The position numbers were made by a program, and so were the translations under genes. Under the pieces are notes generated by a model. It ran no database searches, had not been told where the DNA came from, and saw only the letters and a program-made list of their open reading frames with translations. 30,077 nucleotides of DNA from JBOFCO01 sp051646105 (GTDB lineage Bacteria > Pseudomonadota > Alphaproteobacteria > Rhodobacterales > Rhodobacteraceae), in contig JBOFCO010000136.1 of NCBI GenBank assembly GCA_051646105.1, positions 1-30,077 of the forward strand, in the 5' to 3' direction. Positions 23,475 to 30,077 of the stretch are shown in pieces; the first letter of the stretch is position 1, and every line of letters starts with the position of its first letter.

Positions 23475-24951
23475 CCACCGCCGGATCGGCCTTACCACCC
23501 GTCGCCTTCAGCACCTGCCCGGTAAACCAGCCCGCCAGTTTGGCATTGACCTTGGCCTTTGCGACCTGTTCCGGGTTGGCGACGATCAGGGCATCGAGCG
23601 CTGCCTCGATGGCCCCTGTATCGGTCACGGCCTTCATCCCGTGCTTCGCCGCAACCTCCGCCGGATCGCCGCCCTCGGTCCACAGCAGTTCGAACAGGTC
23701 CTTGGCCATCTTGCCGGTGATCTCACCCTTGGCCAGCAGGTCCAGCATCCCGCCAAGCTGCCCGGCAGACACCGGGCTTTCCGCGATGGTCAGGCCTTCC
23801 TTGTTCAGCCGGCCGAACAGTTCGTTGATCACCCAGTTCGCGGCAATCTTGCCATCGCGCCCTGCCGCCACAGCCTCAAAATACACGGCATTCTCTGCCT
23901 CGGCGGTCAGCACGTTGGCATCGTAATCCGTCAGACCGAAATCGCCCATATAGCGGGCCTTCCGCGCGTCGGGCAGTTCCGGCAGGCTGGCGGCGATGTC
24001 ATCGACCCAGGCCTGTTCGATTTCCAGAGGCAACAGGTCGGGGCAGGGGAAGTAGCGGTAGTCATGCGCCTCTTCCTTAGACCGCATCGACCGCGTTTCC
24101 CCCTTGTCGGGATCATACAGGCGGGTTTCCTGATCCACCTTGCCGCCGTCTTCCAGAATGGCGATCTGTCGACGGGCCTCGTATTCTATCGCCGCCTGGA
24201 TGAAGCGGGTGGAGTTCATGTTCTTGATCTCGCACCGCGTGCCCAGATGGTCGAAATCCTGGGTTTCCTGATAGCGCTCATAGGCACCGGGGCGGCAGAC
24301 CGACACGTTCACATCCGCCCGCAGGTTGCCGTGCTGCATGTCGCCGTCGCAGGTGCCAAGGTAACGCAGGATCTGCCGCAGCTTCAGCACATAGGCGGCG
24401 GCTTCCTCTGGCCCCCGAATATCCGGGCGGCTGACGATTTCCATCAGCGCCACGCCTGTGCGGTTGAAATCGACGAAAGACATCGTCGGGTCCATGTCAT
24501 GGATCGACTTGCCCGCATCCTGTTCCAGATGGATACGCTCGATCCGCACGTGCCGCGCCACACCCGGCCCCATGCTGACGATCACCTCGCCCTCGCCCAC
24601 GATCGGATGGTAAAGCTGGCTGATCTGATAGCCTTGCGGCAGGTCGGGATAGAAATAGTTCTTGCGGTCAAAGGCAGAGGACAGGTTGATCGCGGCCTTC
24701 AGCCCCAGTCCGGTGCGCACCGCCTGTTCGACGCAGAATTCGTTGATGACCGGCAGCATCCCCGGCATCGCCGCGTCGACGAAGGCGACATTGGCGTTCG
24801 GCTCTGCCCCTACCGCCGTCGAGGCCCCGGAAAACAGCTTGGCGTTCGATGCCACCTGAGCGTGGATTTCCATGCCGATGACCAGTTCCCAGTCATGCTT
24901 CGCCCCGGCGATCACCTTGGGCTTCGGGGCGGTATAGGAATGGTCAAGCAT
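23440..24951 (-). CDS. gatB: Asp-tRNA(Asn)/Glu-tRNA(Gln) amidotransferase subunit B
   Basis: GatB is the tRNA-binding kinase/transferase subunit of GatCAB, which converts Glu-tRNA(Gln) and Asp-tRNA(Asn) to the amidated forms. The 503-residue length is typical. Family blocks seen are VIGMEIHAQV, FDRKNYFYPDLPQGYQISQ, RIHLEQDAGKSIHD, DFNRTGVALMEIVS, CDGDMQHGNLRADVNVSV, EIKNMNS, and a C-terminal YqeY-like helical domain. The ATG at 24951 has AGGA six bases upstream. gatA and gatC are not in this window, so gatB stands apart from them. Confidence 0.97.
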   Translation of the reverse strand: MLDHSYTAPKPKVIAGAKHDWELVIGMEIHAQVASNAKLFSGASTAVGAEPNANVAFVDAAMPGMLPVINEFCVEQAVRTGLGLKAAINLSSAFDRKNYFYPDLPQGYQISQLYHPIVGEGEVIVSMGPGVARHVRIERIHLEQDAGKSIHDMDPTMSFVDFNRTGVALMEIVSRPDIRGPEEAAAYVLKLRQILRYLGTCDGDMQHGNLRADVNVSVCRPGAYERYQETQDFDHLGTRCEIKNMNSTRFIQAAIEYEARRQIAILEDGGKVDQETRLYDPDKGETRSMRSKEEAHDYRYFPCPDLLPLEIEQAWVDDIAASLPELPDARKARYMGDFGLTDYDANVLTAEAENAVYFEAVAAGRDGKIAANWVINELFGRLNKEGLTIAESPVSAGQLGGMLDLLAKGEITGKMAKDLFELLWTEGGDPAEVAAKHGMKAVTDTGAIEAALDALIVANPEQVAKAKVNAKLAGWFTGQVLKATGGKADPAVVNRMVAQKLGL

Positions 24952-25281
24952 GATCGGTCCTGTCGGTCTGCGGCACCCCGGCATCTCTACGGCAGCGGGA
25001 AAACCGGGGCAAGTCATGCCAGGCGGCGAATCGCACCTGTCGCAAAGCCACGATGGCAGCTTTCGCAACTGCGGCAAATTTCAATGCTGAAACATGAACA
25101 ATGCGGCCATGTGATCGGAATAGCACGCGGTTCGGCGGCAATATCGGCACTTGGGCGCGGCTCCGCCTATGTTTCGGGCGGAAAGCCGCGCATGCGACCC
25201 CTGTGCAGTTGCCGCATTAACCCTCGGCGCGGCATTGAATCTCGGTCCGGCGCGCAATGCCGGGGTCAAATCCTGGGTTTC
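24952..25281. other. 330-bp divergent intergenic region (gatB / transglycosylase-like gene)
   Basis: No supported gene is present. Frames are open but have no family features or ribosome sites. The region should contain promoters in both directions. I saw no strong hairpin, no tRNA-like cloverleaf and no clear consensus promoter. Confidence 0.5.
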
Positions 25282-25911
25282 ATGTCGTTCACATCGCCAT
25301 TCCGCCGTATCGTTTCTGCCGCTGCACTTGCCGCTGCGCTGACCCTTCCCGCCGCCTGCGCGATGAGCAAAGGCGGAATGGAAACTGTCGAGGCAACGGA
25401 TATTGCCCCCGTCATGCGGTGGGATCACCGGCCCGAGGCGACGGTCTGGACCGAGGCGACGCTGCAGGCGCTGCACACGGATGGCGCGGCTTTGCTGGCG
25501 ACTGTTCCGGCGGATATCGATACCTATTGCCCCGGCTATGAAACCGCGAGTGCCGACGAACGTGCCGCCTTCTGGGCCGGGTTCCTGTCGGCGCTGGCCA
25601 AGCACGAAAGCACCTGGAACCCGCAAGCCTCTGGCGGTGGTGGCAAGTGGCTGGGTCTGTTGCAGATCGCACCGGCGACGGCATCGGCCTATGGCTGCAC
25701 GGCGGATGATGCCACGGCCCTGCGCGAAGGCACCGGCAACCTGCAATGCGGCGTGCGCATCGCCGCGCATCAGGTGGGTCGTGACGGGGCCATCGTCAGC
25801 AAGGGCGGACGCTGGGCTGGCGTGGCGCGCGATTGGGCCCCCATGCGGTCCGATACCAAGCGTGCCGACATCGCCGCATGGACGCGCGAACAGAATTACT
25901 GCAAGGCCTGA
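25282..25911 (+). CDS. Transglycosylase SLT/lysozyme-like envelope protein
   Basis: The 209-residue product has an N-terminal hydrophobic leader ending LPAAC (C26), so it may be a lipoprotein, although Pro at -3 is unusual for a lipobox; otherwise it is secreted. The catalytic-looking region AKHESTWNPQASG has the Glu (E109) expected for a soluble lytic transglycosylase, followed by LGLLQIAPATASAYGC, the Gly-Leu-Leu-Gln motif of the fold. Four further Cys (83, 139, 156, 207) could form disulfides. It likely cuts peptidoglycan glycan strands in the periplasm. The ATG at 25282 lacks a strong ribosome site. Confidence 0.85.
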   Translation: MSFTSPFRRIVSAAALAAALTLPAACAMSKGGMETVEATDIAPVMRWDHRPEATVWTEATLQALHTDGAALLATVPADIDTYCPGYETASADERAAFWAGFLSALAKHESTWNPQASGGGGKWLGLLQIAPATASAYGCTADDATALREGTGNLQCGVRIAAHQVGRDGAIVSKGGRWAGVARDWAPMRSDTKRADIAAWTREQNYCKA

Positions 25912-25967
25912 TTTATGGCCTGAACGGGTGACCCGGATTTTCAGGGTTGCCTTGGGGGAGGTGGAGG

Positions 25968-25998
25968 CGGCGCGGTTTACCCCGCGCCGTTTTCGTTT
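25968..25998 (+). terminator. Intrinsic terminator of the transglycosylase-like gene, inside the end of the LysR gene
   Basis: An 8-bp stem (25968-25975 with 25982-25989, CGGCGCGG and its complement) has a 6-base loop and is followed by TTTTCGTTT. It lies 57 bp after the transglycosylase stop. The 3' part lies within the last codons of the convergent LysR gene (stop at 25977), so the terminator and that gene's end share bases. Confidence 0.65.
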
Positions 25999-26828
25999 GC
26001 TGCGACGGCCCGCAAATGCCGACCCATATCTTGCGCCAACCGATGTGCTGGCCCTTCACTGTTCCGGCGACGTTCTACAATCGCATAGCGGATCGAAGGT
26101 AAAACGGGCGGCCCGCTACCACGCGAAACCGGCGCCATACCCATTCCCGGCACATGGCGGCAGGCAAGGCCCAGGCCTGCCGAAACTGCGGCGCGGACCC
26201 CGTCAAGCGATGGCGTCACCACTGCCAGCCGCCATGGGCGACCCGCGGCATCCAGCGCGGCACTTGCGGCAGACAGAAACGGGCAGGGCGGGGTTACGGA
26301 AACCAGTGGCAGCACGTCCCTTCCCAAAAGCGCCGATGCCCCGAACCAGTGCATCGGCAGGGATATTTCCACGTCCGCGCCGATCACCTCGGTCGCGCAC
26401 AGGGCAATGTCGATGCGGTCTTCCCCCAGGGCCATCAAAAGCTCGGCGCTGCCCCCGACCAGCAATTCGATCGGTGTCTCCACCCCGACCCCGGCAAGTG
26501 CCGGACGCAGCACCGGGGTCACGAAGTCCTGCACGATCCCGATACGCAGGGGTGCTGCCGCCGCACCGCCGAGTTCGGCCCGCGCCGCGTCGATCCGCGC
26601 CAGGATCGCGCGGGCGTGGCCCAGAAGATGACTGCCCGCCTGATTCAACCGCAGTGCCCGCCCGTCGCGGTCGAACAGCGTGCGGCCTACCAGCGCCTCC
26701 AGCCGGGACATTTGCAGGGACAGCGCGGATTCACTGCGGGCAACGCGTCTGCCCGCCGCCGCCAGTGAACCGGCTTCGGCAACGGCAAGGAAACTGCGCA
26801 GCAGGGGGGAGGGCAGATCGGGTATCAT
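25977..26828 (-). CDS. LysR-family transcriptional regulator
   Basis: The 283-residue protein has the N-terminal winged helix-turn-helix of the LysR family (FLAVAEAGSLAAAGRRVARS to LEALVGRTLFDRDGRALRL, about 12-65) and a C-terminal periplasmic-binding-protein-like effector domain. It is divergent from the tautomerase gene across 89 AT-rich bases, the classic layout in which a LysR protein controls both its own gene and its neighbour, probably in response to a small aromatic or keto acid. The effector is unknown. The ATG at 26828 has GAG about nine bases upstream. Confidence 0.92.
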   Translation of the reverse strand: MIPDLPSPLLRSFLAVAEAGSLAAAGRRVARSESALSLQMSRLEALVGRTLFDRDGRALRLNQAGSHLLGHARAILARIDAARAELGGAAAAPLRIGIVQDFVTPVLRPALAGVGVETPIELLVGGSAELLMALGEDRIDIALCATEVIGADVEISLPMHWFGASALLGRDVLPLVSVTPPCPFLSAASAALDAAGRPWRLAVVTPSLDGVRAAVSAGLGLACRHVPGMGMAPVSRGSGPPVLPSIRYAIVERRRNSEGPAHRLAQDMGRHLRAVAANENGAG

Positions 26829-26917
26829 TGATAAATCTCAAGTCAGAATCATATTATAATCAGGAATTACTTTGAAAAACTCAATTATAAACATCGGATA
26901 TTGTGATGGAGCCCGCC
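26829..26917. promoter_or_regulatory. Divergent LysR/tautomerase control region
   Basis: This stretch is strikingly AT-rich compared with the rest of the window. It contains ATTATAAT (26853-26860), readable as TATAAT on either strand, and TTGAAA (26872-26877) with GATATT (26897-26902) downstream for the tautomerase direction, at a long 19-bp spacing. Short symmetrical stretches such as ATCATATTATAATCAG could serve as a T-N11-A LysR site. Promoter activity is near certain from layout; exact boxes are not. Confidence 0.5.
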
Positions 26918-27298
26918 ATGCCGTTCTGCCGCCTGACCCTGCATCCTGCACCCGATGCGGAAACCGCCCGCCAGCTTGCCGATGACCTGACCGCGCTTAT
27001 TGCGAAAGCGCTGCGCAAGCGGGCCGACCTGACCGCCATTCTGATCGATGCCCCCGATGCGGTGCATTGGACGGTGGGTGCGCAAGCGGCATCCCCCGCC
27101 GCGCAGCTTGAGGTGCTGGTAACGGCGGGGACGAACAGCACGGATGAAAAGCGCGATTTCATCGCCGCCGCAATGGACCTTCTGCGCGGGACGTTTCCGG
27201 CACTGCCGTTGGCCAGCTACGTGGTGGTGCGCGAATTGCCCGCAGGCGACTGGGGTTATGACGGCCGCACACAGGCCGACCGCGCCGGGGCGGTCTAA
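26918..27298 (+). CDS. Tautomerase family protein
   Basis: Members of the 4-oxalocrotonate tautomerase/MIF superfamily use an N-terminal Pro, exposed after Met removal, as catalytic base. The ATG at 26918 gives MPFCRLTLHPAP, placing Pro directly after Met, and has GGAG six bases upstream; the GTG/ATG at 26903/26906 would hide the Pro and were rejected. The 126-residue length and the ATAILIDAPDAVHWTVG-type segment fit the longer single-chain tautomerase group. It is likely regulated by the divergent LysR protein. The substrate is unknown. Its stop codon overlaps that of the acyltransferase on the other strand. Confidence 0.85.
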   Translation: MPFCRLTLHPAPDAETARQLADDLTALIAKALRKRADLTAILIDAPDAVHWTVGAQAASPAAQLEVLVTAGTNSTDEKRDFIAAAMDLLRGTFPALPLASYVVVRELPAGDWGYDGRTQADRAGAV

Positions 27299-28179
27299 TA
27301 CCCCGGCAGAGGCGGGCCGTGGCGCGGGCCGAAGGGCATCCGGGTCATCTGCACCAGGCTGACTTCCGGGGCATGTTCACCCCCTAGCGCCAGGGTTTCG
27401 GCCTTTAGCATCTCTGTCGCCTCTTTCGCGTCGGCGGACAGCCGTGCGGCAGGGATCGGGCGACCGAACGCAAGCCGAAAGGGCTGCCGGTGCTTGTTCA
27501 GCATTTCATGGAACAGGGTGATGTCCCGCAATGTGGGATGGATCGCGTCAAACAGGTAGAACAAGGCCGAATTGCGCGCCCGGATATTCAGCGGCACGAC
27601 CGGCACATCATACTTGCGGGCAAGCTGCGCGGCAGAGGGCATCCATTCGCGTTCATAAAGCTTCAGCCCGCGCCGCTTTGCCAGACGGCCCGACGGAAAG
27701 ATCACGCCAAGCCGCCCCGCCTCCAGCGCCCGTTTCGTCAGGTCCATCGTCACGCGGGTTTTCGCAAGCGTCCGCTTTTCCAGCCGCCATTCCACCGGCA
27801 GGATCAGTGTTTCCATCTGCGGCAGCACCCGCAGGATATCGCTGTTGGCATAGATGAACAGATCGGGCCGCACCGCATGGACAACGGCCCACAGGATGAC
27901 GCCGTCGGCAATACCAGTGGGGTGGTTGACCACCACGATTGCCGGGCCGCTGCGGGGCAGATGATCCAATCCCGTCACCGTGACATCGCGACCGATGCGG
28001 CGGGCGATATCGGCCATGATGACCTCGGTCGGGGCATCCTGAAGTGCGTCACCGATGGCGATGGTCTTGTCATAGCTGAGCAGCCGCATCAGCGCGCGTC
28101 GCGCCAGCGTGTGATGCGGCCTGCCCGAATAAAGCCAGGGCGCGCGTTCCTCGATCAGCGGGTCCAGACGCTCTTTCAT
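27295..28179 (-). CDS. PlsC-like 1-acyl-glycerol-phosphate/hemolysin-type acyltransferase
   Basis: The 294-residue protein belongs to the glycerophospholipid acyltransferase superfamily, which transfers acyl chains to lysolipids at the inner membrane. Motif I reads NHPTGIADG (N85-G93), with His and Asp separated by five residues, as in the NHPxGxxDG subgroup instead of the classical HX4D. Later blocks include VIFPSGRLAKRRG (motif III, the FPSG) and VPVVPLNIRARNS. It has no clear membrane segment. No good ribosome site precedes the ATG. It might act on ornithine lipids or lysophosphatidic acid; the substrate cannot be decided. It is about 50 bp downstream of two membrane protein genes on the same strand. 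Confidence 0.85.
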   Translation of the reverse strand: MKERLDPLIEERAPWLYSGRPHHTLARRALMRLLSYDKTIAIGDALQDAPTEVIMADIARRIGRDVTVTGLDHLPRSGPAIVVVNHPTGIADGVILWAVVHAVRPDLFIYANSDILRVLPQMETLILPVEWRLEKRTLAKTRVTMDLTKRALEAGRLGVIFPSGRLAKRRGLKLYEREWMPSAAQLARKYDVPVVPLNIRARNSALFYLFDAIHPTLRDITLFHEMLNKHRQPFRLAFGRPIPAARLSADAKEATEMLKAETLALGGEHAPEVSLVQMTRMPFGPRHGPPLPGY

Positions 28180-28229
28180 GCGCGCTTTATCCGATCTTGG
28201 CGCAGCCTTCGCAAGCCGCCAGGATGCTG

Positions 28230-28853
28230 TCAGCGCATGGGTTCCGGCGTGTCATCAACGATACGGATGCCGCGTTTGTGGAATTCTTCAGCCAGCACAT
28301 CGGATTTTGGCGTGACATCGACCGGCAGGACATCGGTCTTGCCGTCGGTGAAATGCAGCTTGTAGCCGGGCTTGCCGCCCTTGCCCACGCTGCGGATGAT
28401 GCAATCGATATCGGTCAGGGGAATTTTCCAGCGTACGTCGCCATTGAAGATCGACAGATGGGTTTCGGTGATCGTCATGCCGGAAATCGGGTTCCTGACC
28501 AGCCACCATCCCAGGATCACCAGGAAAAATGCCAGCGCTCCCCAGAACACGGGATGCGCGTCGTAGACCCAGGCAAGGTTCGCCATGATCAGCCAGACGC
28601 CAAAGGCGAAATAGCTTCCCGGGCGACGACCCTGTGAGCGATATTCAAAACCTTCGTACATGATCTCGGGTAAAGCGGGCGAATCCGGCATCATTGTGGC
28701 CGGATTGGAAACCGGTGTCGGATTTTGGGCCGCTGTTGCGGGCACGTCAAGCGCCTCTCGGTTGATCGGCGCAGAGGTATTCAAGCCTGGAGTGTCGGGA
28801 TCAGACATAAATCTGGCGGGGCTGCCTGGCGGTTTGGTGGGAGTATTGGTCAT
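28230..28853 (-). CDS. Inner-membrane protein of unknown function with two TM segments
   Basis: The 207-residue product has a Pro/Thr-rich N-terminus (about 1-65), two hydrophobic helices (SYFAFGVWLIMANLAWVYDA and VFWGALAFFLVILGWWLV, about 80-118) and a C-terminal soluble beta-rich domain with TETHLSIFNGDVRWKIPLTDID and DVLPVDVTP. This pattern resembles PH-like bacterial membrane domains, but the match is weak. AGGG lies just upstream of the ATG at 28853, and the preceding gene ends 18 bp away, so the two are co-transcribed. Later starts at 28808 or 28664 would remove the low-complexity N-terminus. Confidence 0.7.
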   Translation of the reverse strand: MTNTPTKPPGSPARFMSDPDTPGLNTSAPINREALDVPATAAQNPTPVSNPATMMPDSPALPEIMYEGFEYRSQGRRPGSYFAFGVWLIMANLAWVYDAHPVFWGALAFFLVILGWWLVRNPISGMTITETHLSIFNGDVRWKIPLTDIDCIIRSVGKGGKPGYKLHFTDGKTDVLPVDVTPKSDVLAEEFHKRGIRIVDDTPEPMR

Positions 28854-28871
28854 GCCGCCCTGTGCCCCGTT

Positions 28872-29408
28872 TCACGTGATCCTGAAGGCGCGTCTGATTT
28901 CGTCCAGCGCGTCGCGTTGCTGATCAGAAAGCGCCGCATCCGCCGGGCCGGACCGCGCAACATCGTCAAGCGTCGCAAGTGCGCCTTCCAGAACCTCTGG
29001 CCCACCCAGCTTGTACAGGCGGCGTGCCAGCCGGGCGATGGCCGGTTGCGCCCCGCCGCATTCGTTGGTCAGCCAGCGGCCAAGGATTGCCATTTCCTCT
29101 GCCTTGTCCAGCGTGACCCCCTGACGTTTCGCCAGCGATGATATAAGCCCGCGCTGCTGCTCTGCGCTGGGCAGGCGCCCCAGTTCCATAAAGGCATAGG
29201 CCAGCCCGGCCGTGGCAAGGCCAGCATCGTCGACGCTTTCGACAGGATGGATGTTTGCCCGGCGGCGAAAGCCATAGGCCCGCGCCGCACCAACCACATC
29301 TTGCGCCATGCTTGCCAACTCTCCGGCGATTTCGGTCGTACGCCGGGCGCGGTTGAACCAGAAATAGGCGCCGACGATCACGGCGACCATGGCAAGGACG
29401 ATAGGCAT
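28872..29408 (-). CDS. Membrane-anchored helical protein of unknown function (possible TerB-like domain)
   Basis: The ATG at 29408 gives 178 residues starting with one membrane helix (MPIVLAMVAVIVGAYFWF) and a cytoplasmic or periplasmic helical domain. The stretch from DDAGLATAGLAYAFMELGRLP to EEMAILGRWL has an all-helical pattern like TerB-type domains, which is only a suggestion. The C-terminus ends ALSDQQRDALDEIRRAFRIT. An ATG at 29426 would add six residues; neither has a good ribosome site. It is followed by the two-TM gene and then the acyltransferase gene. Confidence 0.65.
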   Translation of the reverse strand: MPIVLAMVAVIVGAYFWFNRARRTTEIAGELASMAQDVVGAARAYGFRRRANIHPVESVDDAGLATAGLAYAFMELGRLPSAEQQRGLISSLAKRQGVTLDKAEEMAILGRWLTNECGGAQPAIARLARRLYKLGGPEVLEGALATLDDVARSGPADAALSDQQRDALDEIRRAFRIT

Positions 29409-29477
29409 CTGACACCACTGCGCCATGCGGCGCGCAAGATTATTACGTCGAGAGGCTAAGTTAGAAGCGGGACGCGA

Positions 29478-30077
29478 TCAACTGGCCGTTGTCGTTTTCC
29501 CCGGTGAGGCAAGCATTCTTGCCACCATTTCGGCGGTATCCCGCGACAAGCCCTTGGTGTTCGCGATGCGCTGCAACTCTGCGCGCATCAGCGCCTGGCG
29601 GGCGGCGTCGTAGCGTGGCCATGTCTCGAACGCAGTCGACATGCGGGCCGTGGTCTGCGGATTGACCGGATCCAGCCGGATCAGCCAGTCGGCCACAAAA
29701 CGGTACCCATCGCCTGACGGGTGGTGAAATCCCGCCGCATTGCCCGAAAGGCCGCCAATCACGGCACGGAAGCGGTTGGGGTTTTTCCAGTCGAAATCCG
29801 GGTGCTGCGTCAGCCGGTCGGCCACGGCCGCCGCCCTGTCAGGCGCGGCCAGCATCGTCTGCAACCCGAACCACTTGTCGATGACCAGCCGGTCATCCCG
29901 CCATTTCCTGTGGAAAGCCGCCGCCTCTGCCTCGCCCGCGCCGATGTCAAGCAGGGCGGCCAGGGCACCGGTTTCCTCGGTCATGTTGCCTGCGGCGGCA
30001 AAAACCACGCGCGCCGCGGCACCGTCATCCAGCCTTGACTGCAGCCCCAACAGCGTCAGCCCGAAGGCGCGCTTGCC
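29478..30077 (-). CDS. pepN: Aminopeptidase N, C-terminal part (cut by window edge)
   Basis: PepN is an M1 zinc metallopeptidase that removes N-terminal residues from peptides in the cytoplasm. Only the last 199 residues are here; the frame is open to the right edge and the start and HExxH site lie outside. Seen segments are RDDRLVIDKWFGLQ, HPDFDWKNPNRFRAVIGGLSGN, FHHPSGDGYRFVADWLIRLDPVNPQTTARM and YDAARQALMRAELQRI, the conserved C-terminal helical domain (DUF3458 C) of E. coli-type PepN. The stop is at 29478. The next gene on this strand starts 51-69 bp downstream. Confidence 0.93.
   Translation of the reverse strand, partial: GKRAFGLTLLGLQSRLDDGAAARVVFAAAGNMTEETGALAALLDIGAGEAEAAAFHRKWRDDRLVIDKWFGLQTMLAAPDRAAAVADRLTQHPDFDWKNPNRFRAVIGGLSGNAAGFHHPSGDGYRFVADWLIRLDPVNPQTTARMSTAFETWPRYDAARQALMRAELQRIANTKGLSRDTAEMVARMLASPGKTTTAS

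Noticed and set aside
24952..25281. tRNA or small RNA in the 330-bp gap upstream of gatB
   Set aside because: No cloverleaf, T-loop sequence, strong hairpin or T-run was found.
23641..25911. Very long plus-strand frame antisense to gatB running into the transglycosylase-like gene
   Set aside because: It lies opposite a highly conserved gatB, has no family features over that part, and is a usual side-effect of high-GC codon bias. Only the 3' part from 25282 is a real gene.
25403..26875. 490-codon plus-strand frame across the transglycosylase and LysR genes
   Set aside because: Out of frame with both real genes; Pro/Arg-rich with no domain pattern.
1..30077. Mobile elements, CRISPR arrays, prophage or defence genes
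   Set aside because: No transposase, integrase, direct-repeat array, phage structural gene or known defence domain was seen on either strand.

Overview
The window is about 30 kb of GC-rich DNA (roughly 65% G+C by eye) from an alphaproteobacterium, most likely of the Rhodobacterales (Rhodobacter/Paracoccus type). Reasons: the gene order murB-ddl-ftsQ-ftsA-ftsZ-lpxC-bamD-recN, a long Pro/Ala-rich FtsZ linker ending in an IPAFLRRQ-like tail, aerobic cobaltochelatase genes cobS and cobT, a VPLPA-CTERM surface protein and a C-terminal-J-domain protein of the type seen near cobS in this order. No phage, insertion sequence, CRISPR array, tRNA or rRNA was found. Most of the window is ordinary chromosome.

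Region 1 (1-9931, all + strand) is the 3' half of the division/cell-wall cluster. MurB and Ddl make peptidoglycan precursors; FtsQ, FtsA and FtsZ build the divisome. ddl/ftsQ and ftsQ/ftsA overlap and look translationally coupled, while ftsZ has its own 174-bp leader and is closed by a strong terminator at 6181-6218. lpxC (lipid A), bamD (outer-membrane protein assembly) and recN (DNA repair) follow. A small DUF1127 gene (10148-10300) stands alone with its own promoter-like sequence, structured leader and terminator.

Region 2 (10352-17863) holds cobS and cobT on the minus strand. They are separated by a small secreted protein and by two plus-strand genes, an NADPH-dependent FMN reductase-like flavoprotein and an arginase-fold protein in which the first metal-binding His is Cys. 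An aminopeptidase P gene is coupled to the 3' end of cobT through a TGATG junction. Next to cobS is a Tat-exported methionine sulfoxide reductase B.

Region 3 (17867-25911) is a mosaic of small, mostly convergent genes: a Cys-containing secreted protein, a coupled DCC-thioredoxin-like/saccharopine-dehydrogenase-DUF4166 pair, a J-domain protein with a Cys/His cluster, a DUF4177 protein, a VPLPA-CTERM surface protein, a zinc-ribbon methyltransferase, gatB, and a lytic-transglycosylase-like envelope protein. Convergent neighbours here are packed so tightly that stop codons overlap or lie 3 bp apart.

Region 4 (25977-30077) has a LysR regulator divergent from a tautomerase across an AT-rich operator region, a PlsC-like acyltransferase, two membrane-anchored proteins of unknown function, and the C-terminal part of aminopeptidase N (pepN), cut by the window edge. 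I did not find a convincing undescribed multi-gene system. The most interesting items are the GGDC arginase-fold protein, the coupled DCC/DUF4166 pair, the J protein with a zinc-ligand-like cluster, and the structured DUF1127 leader.
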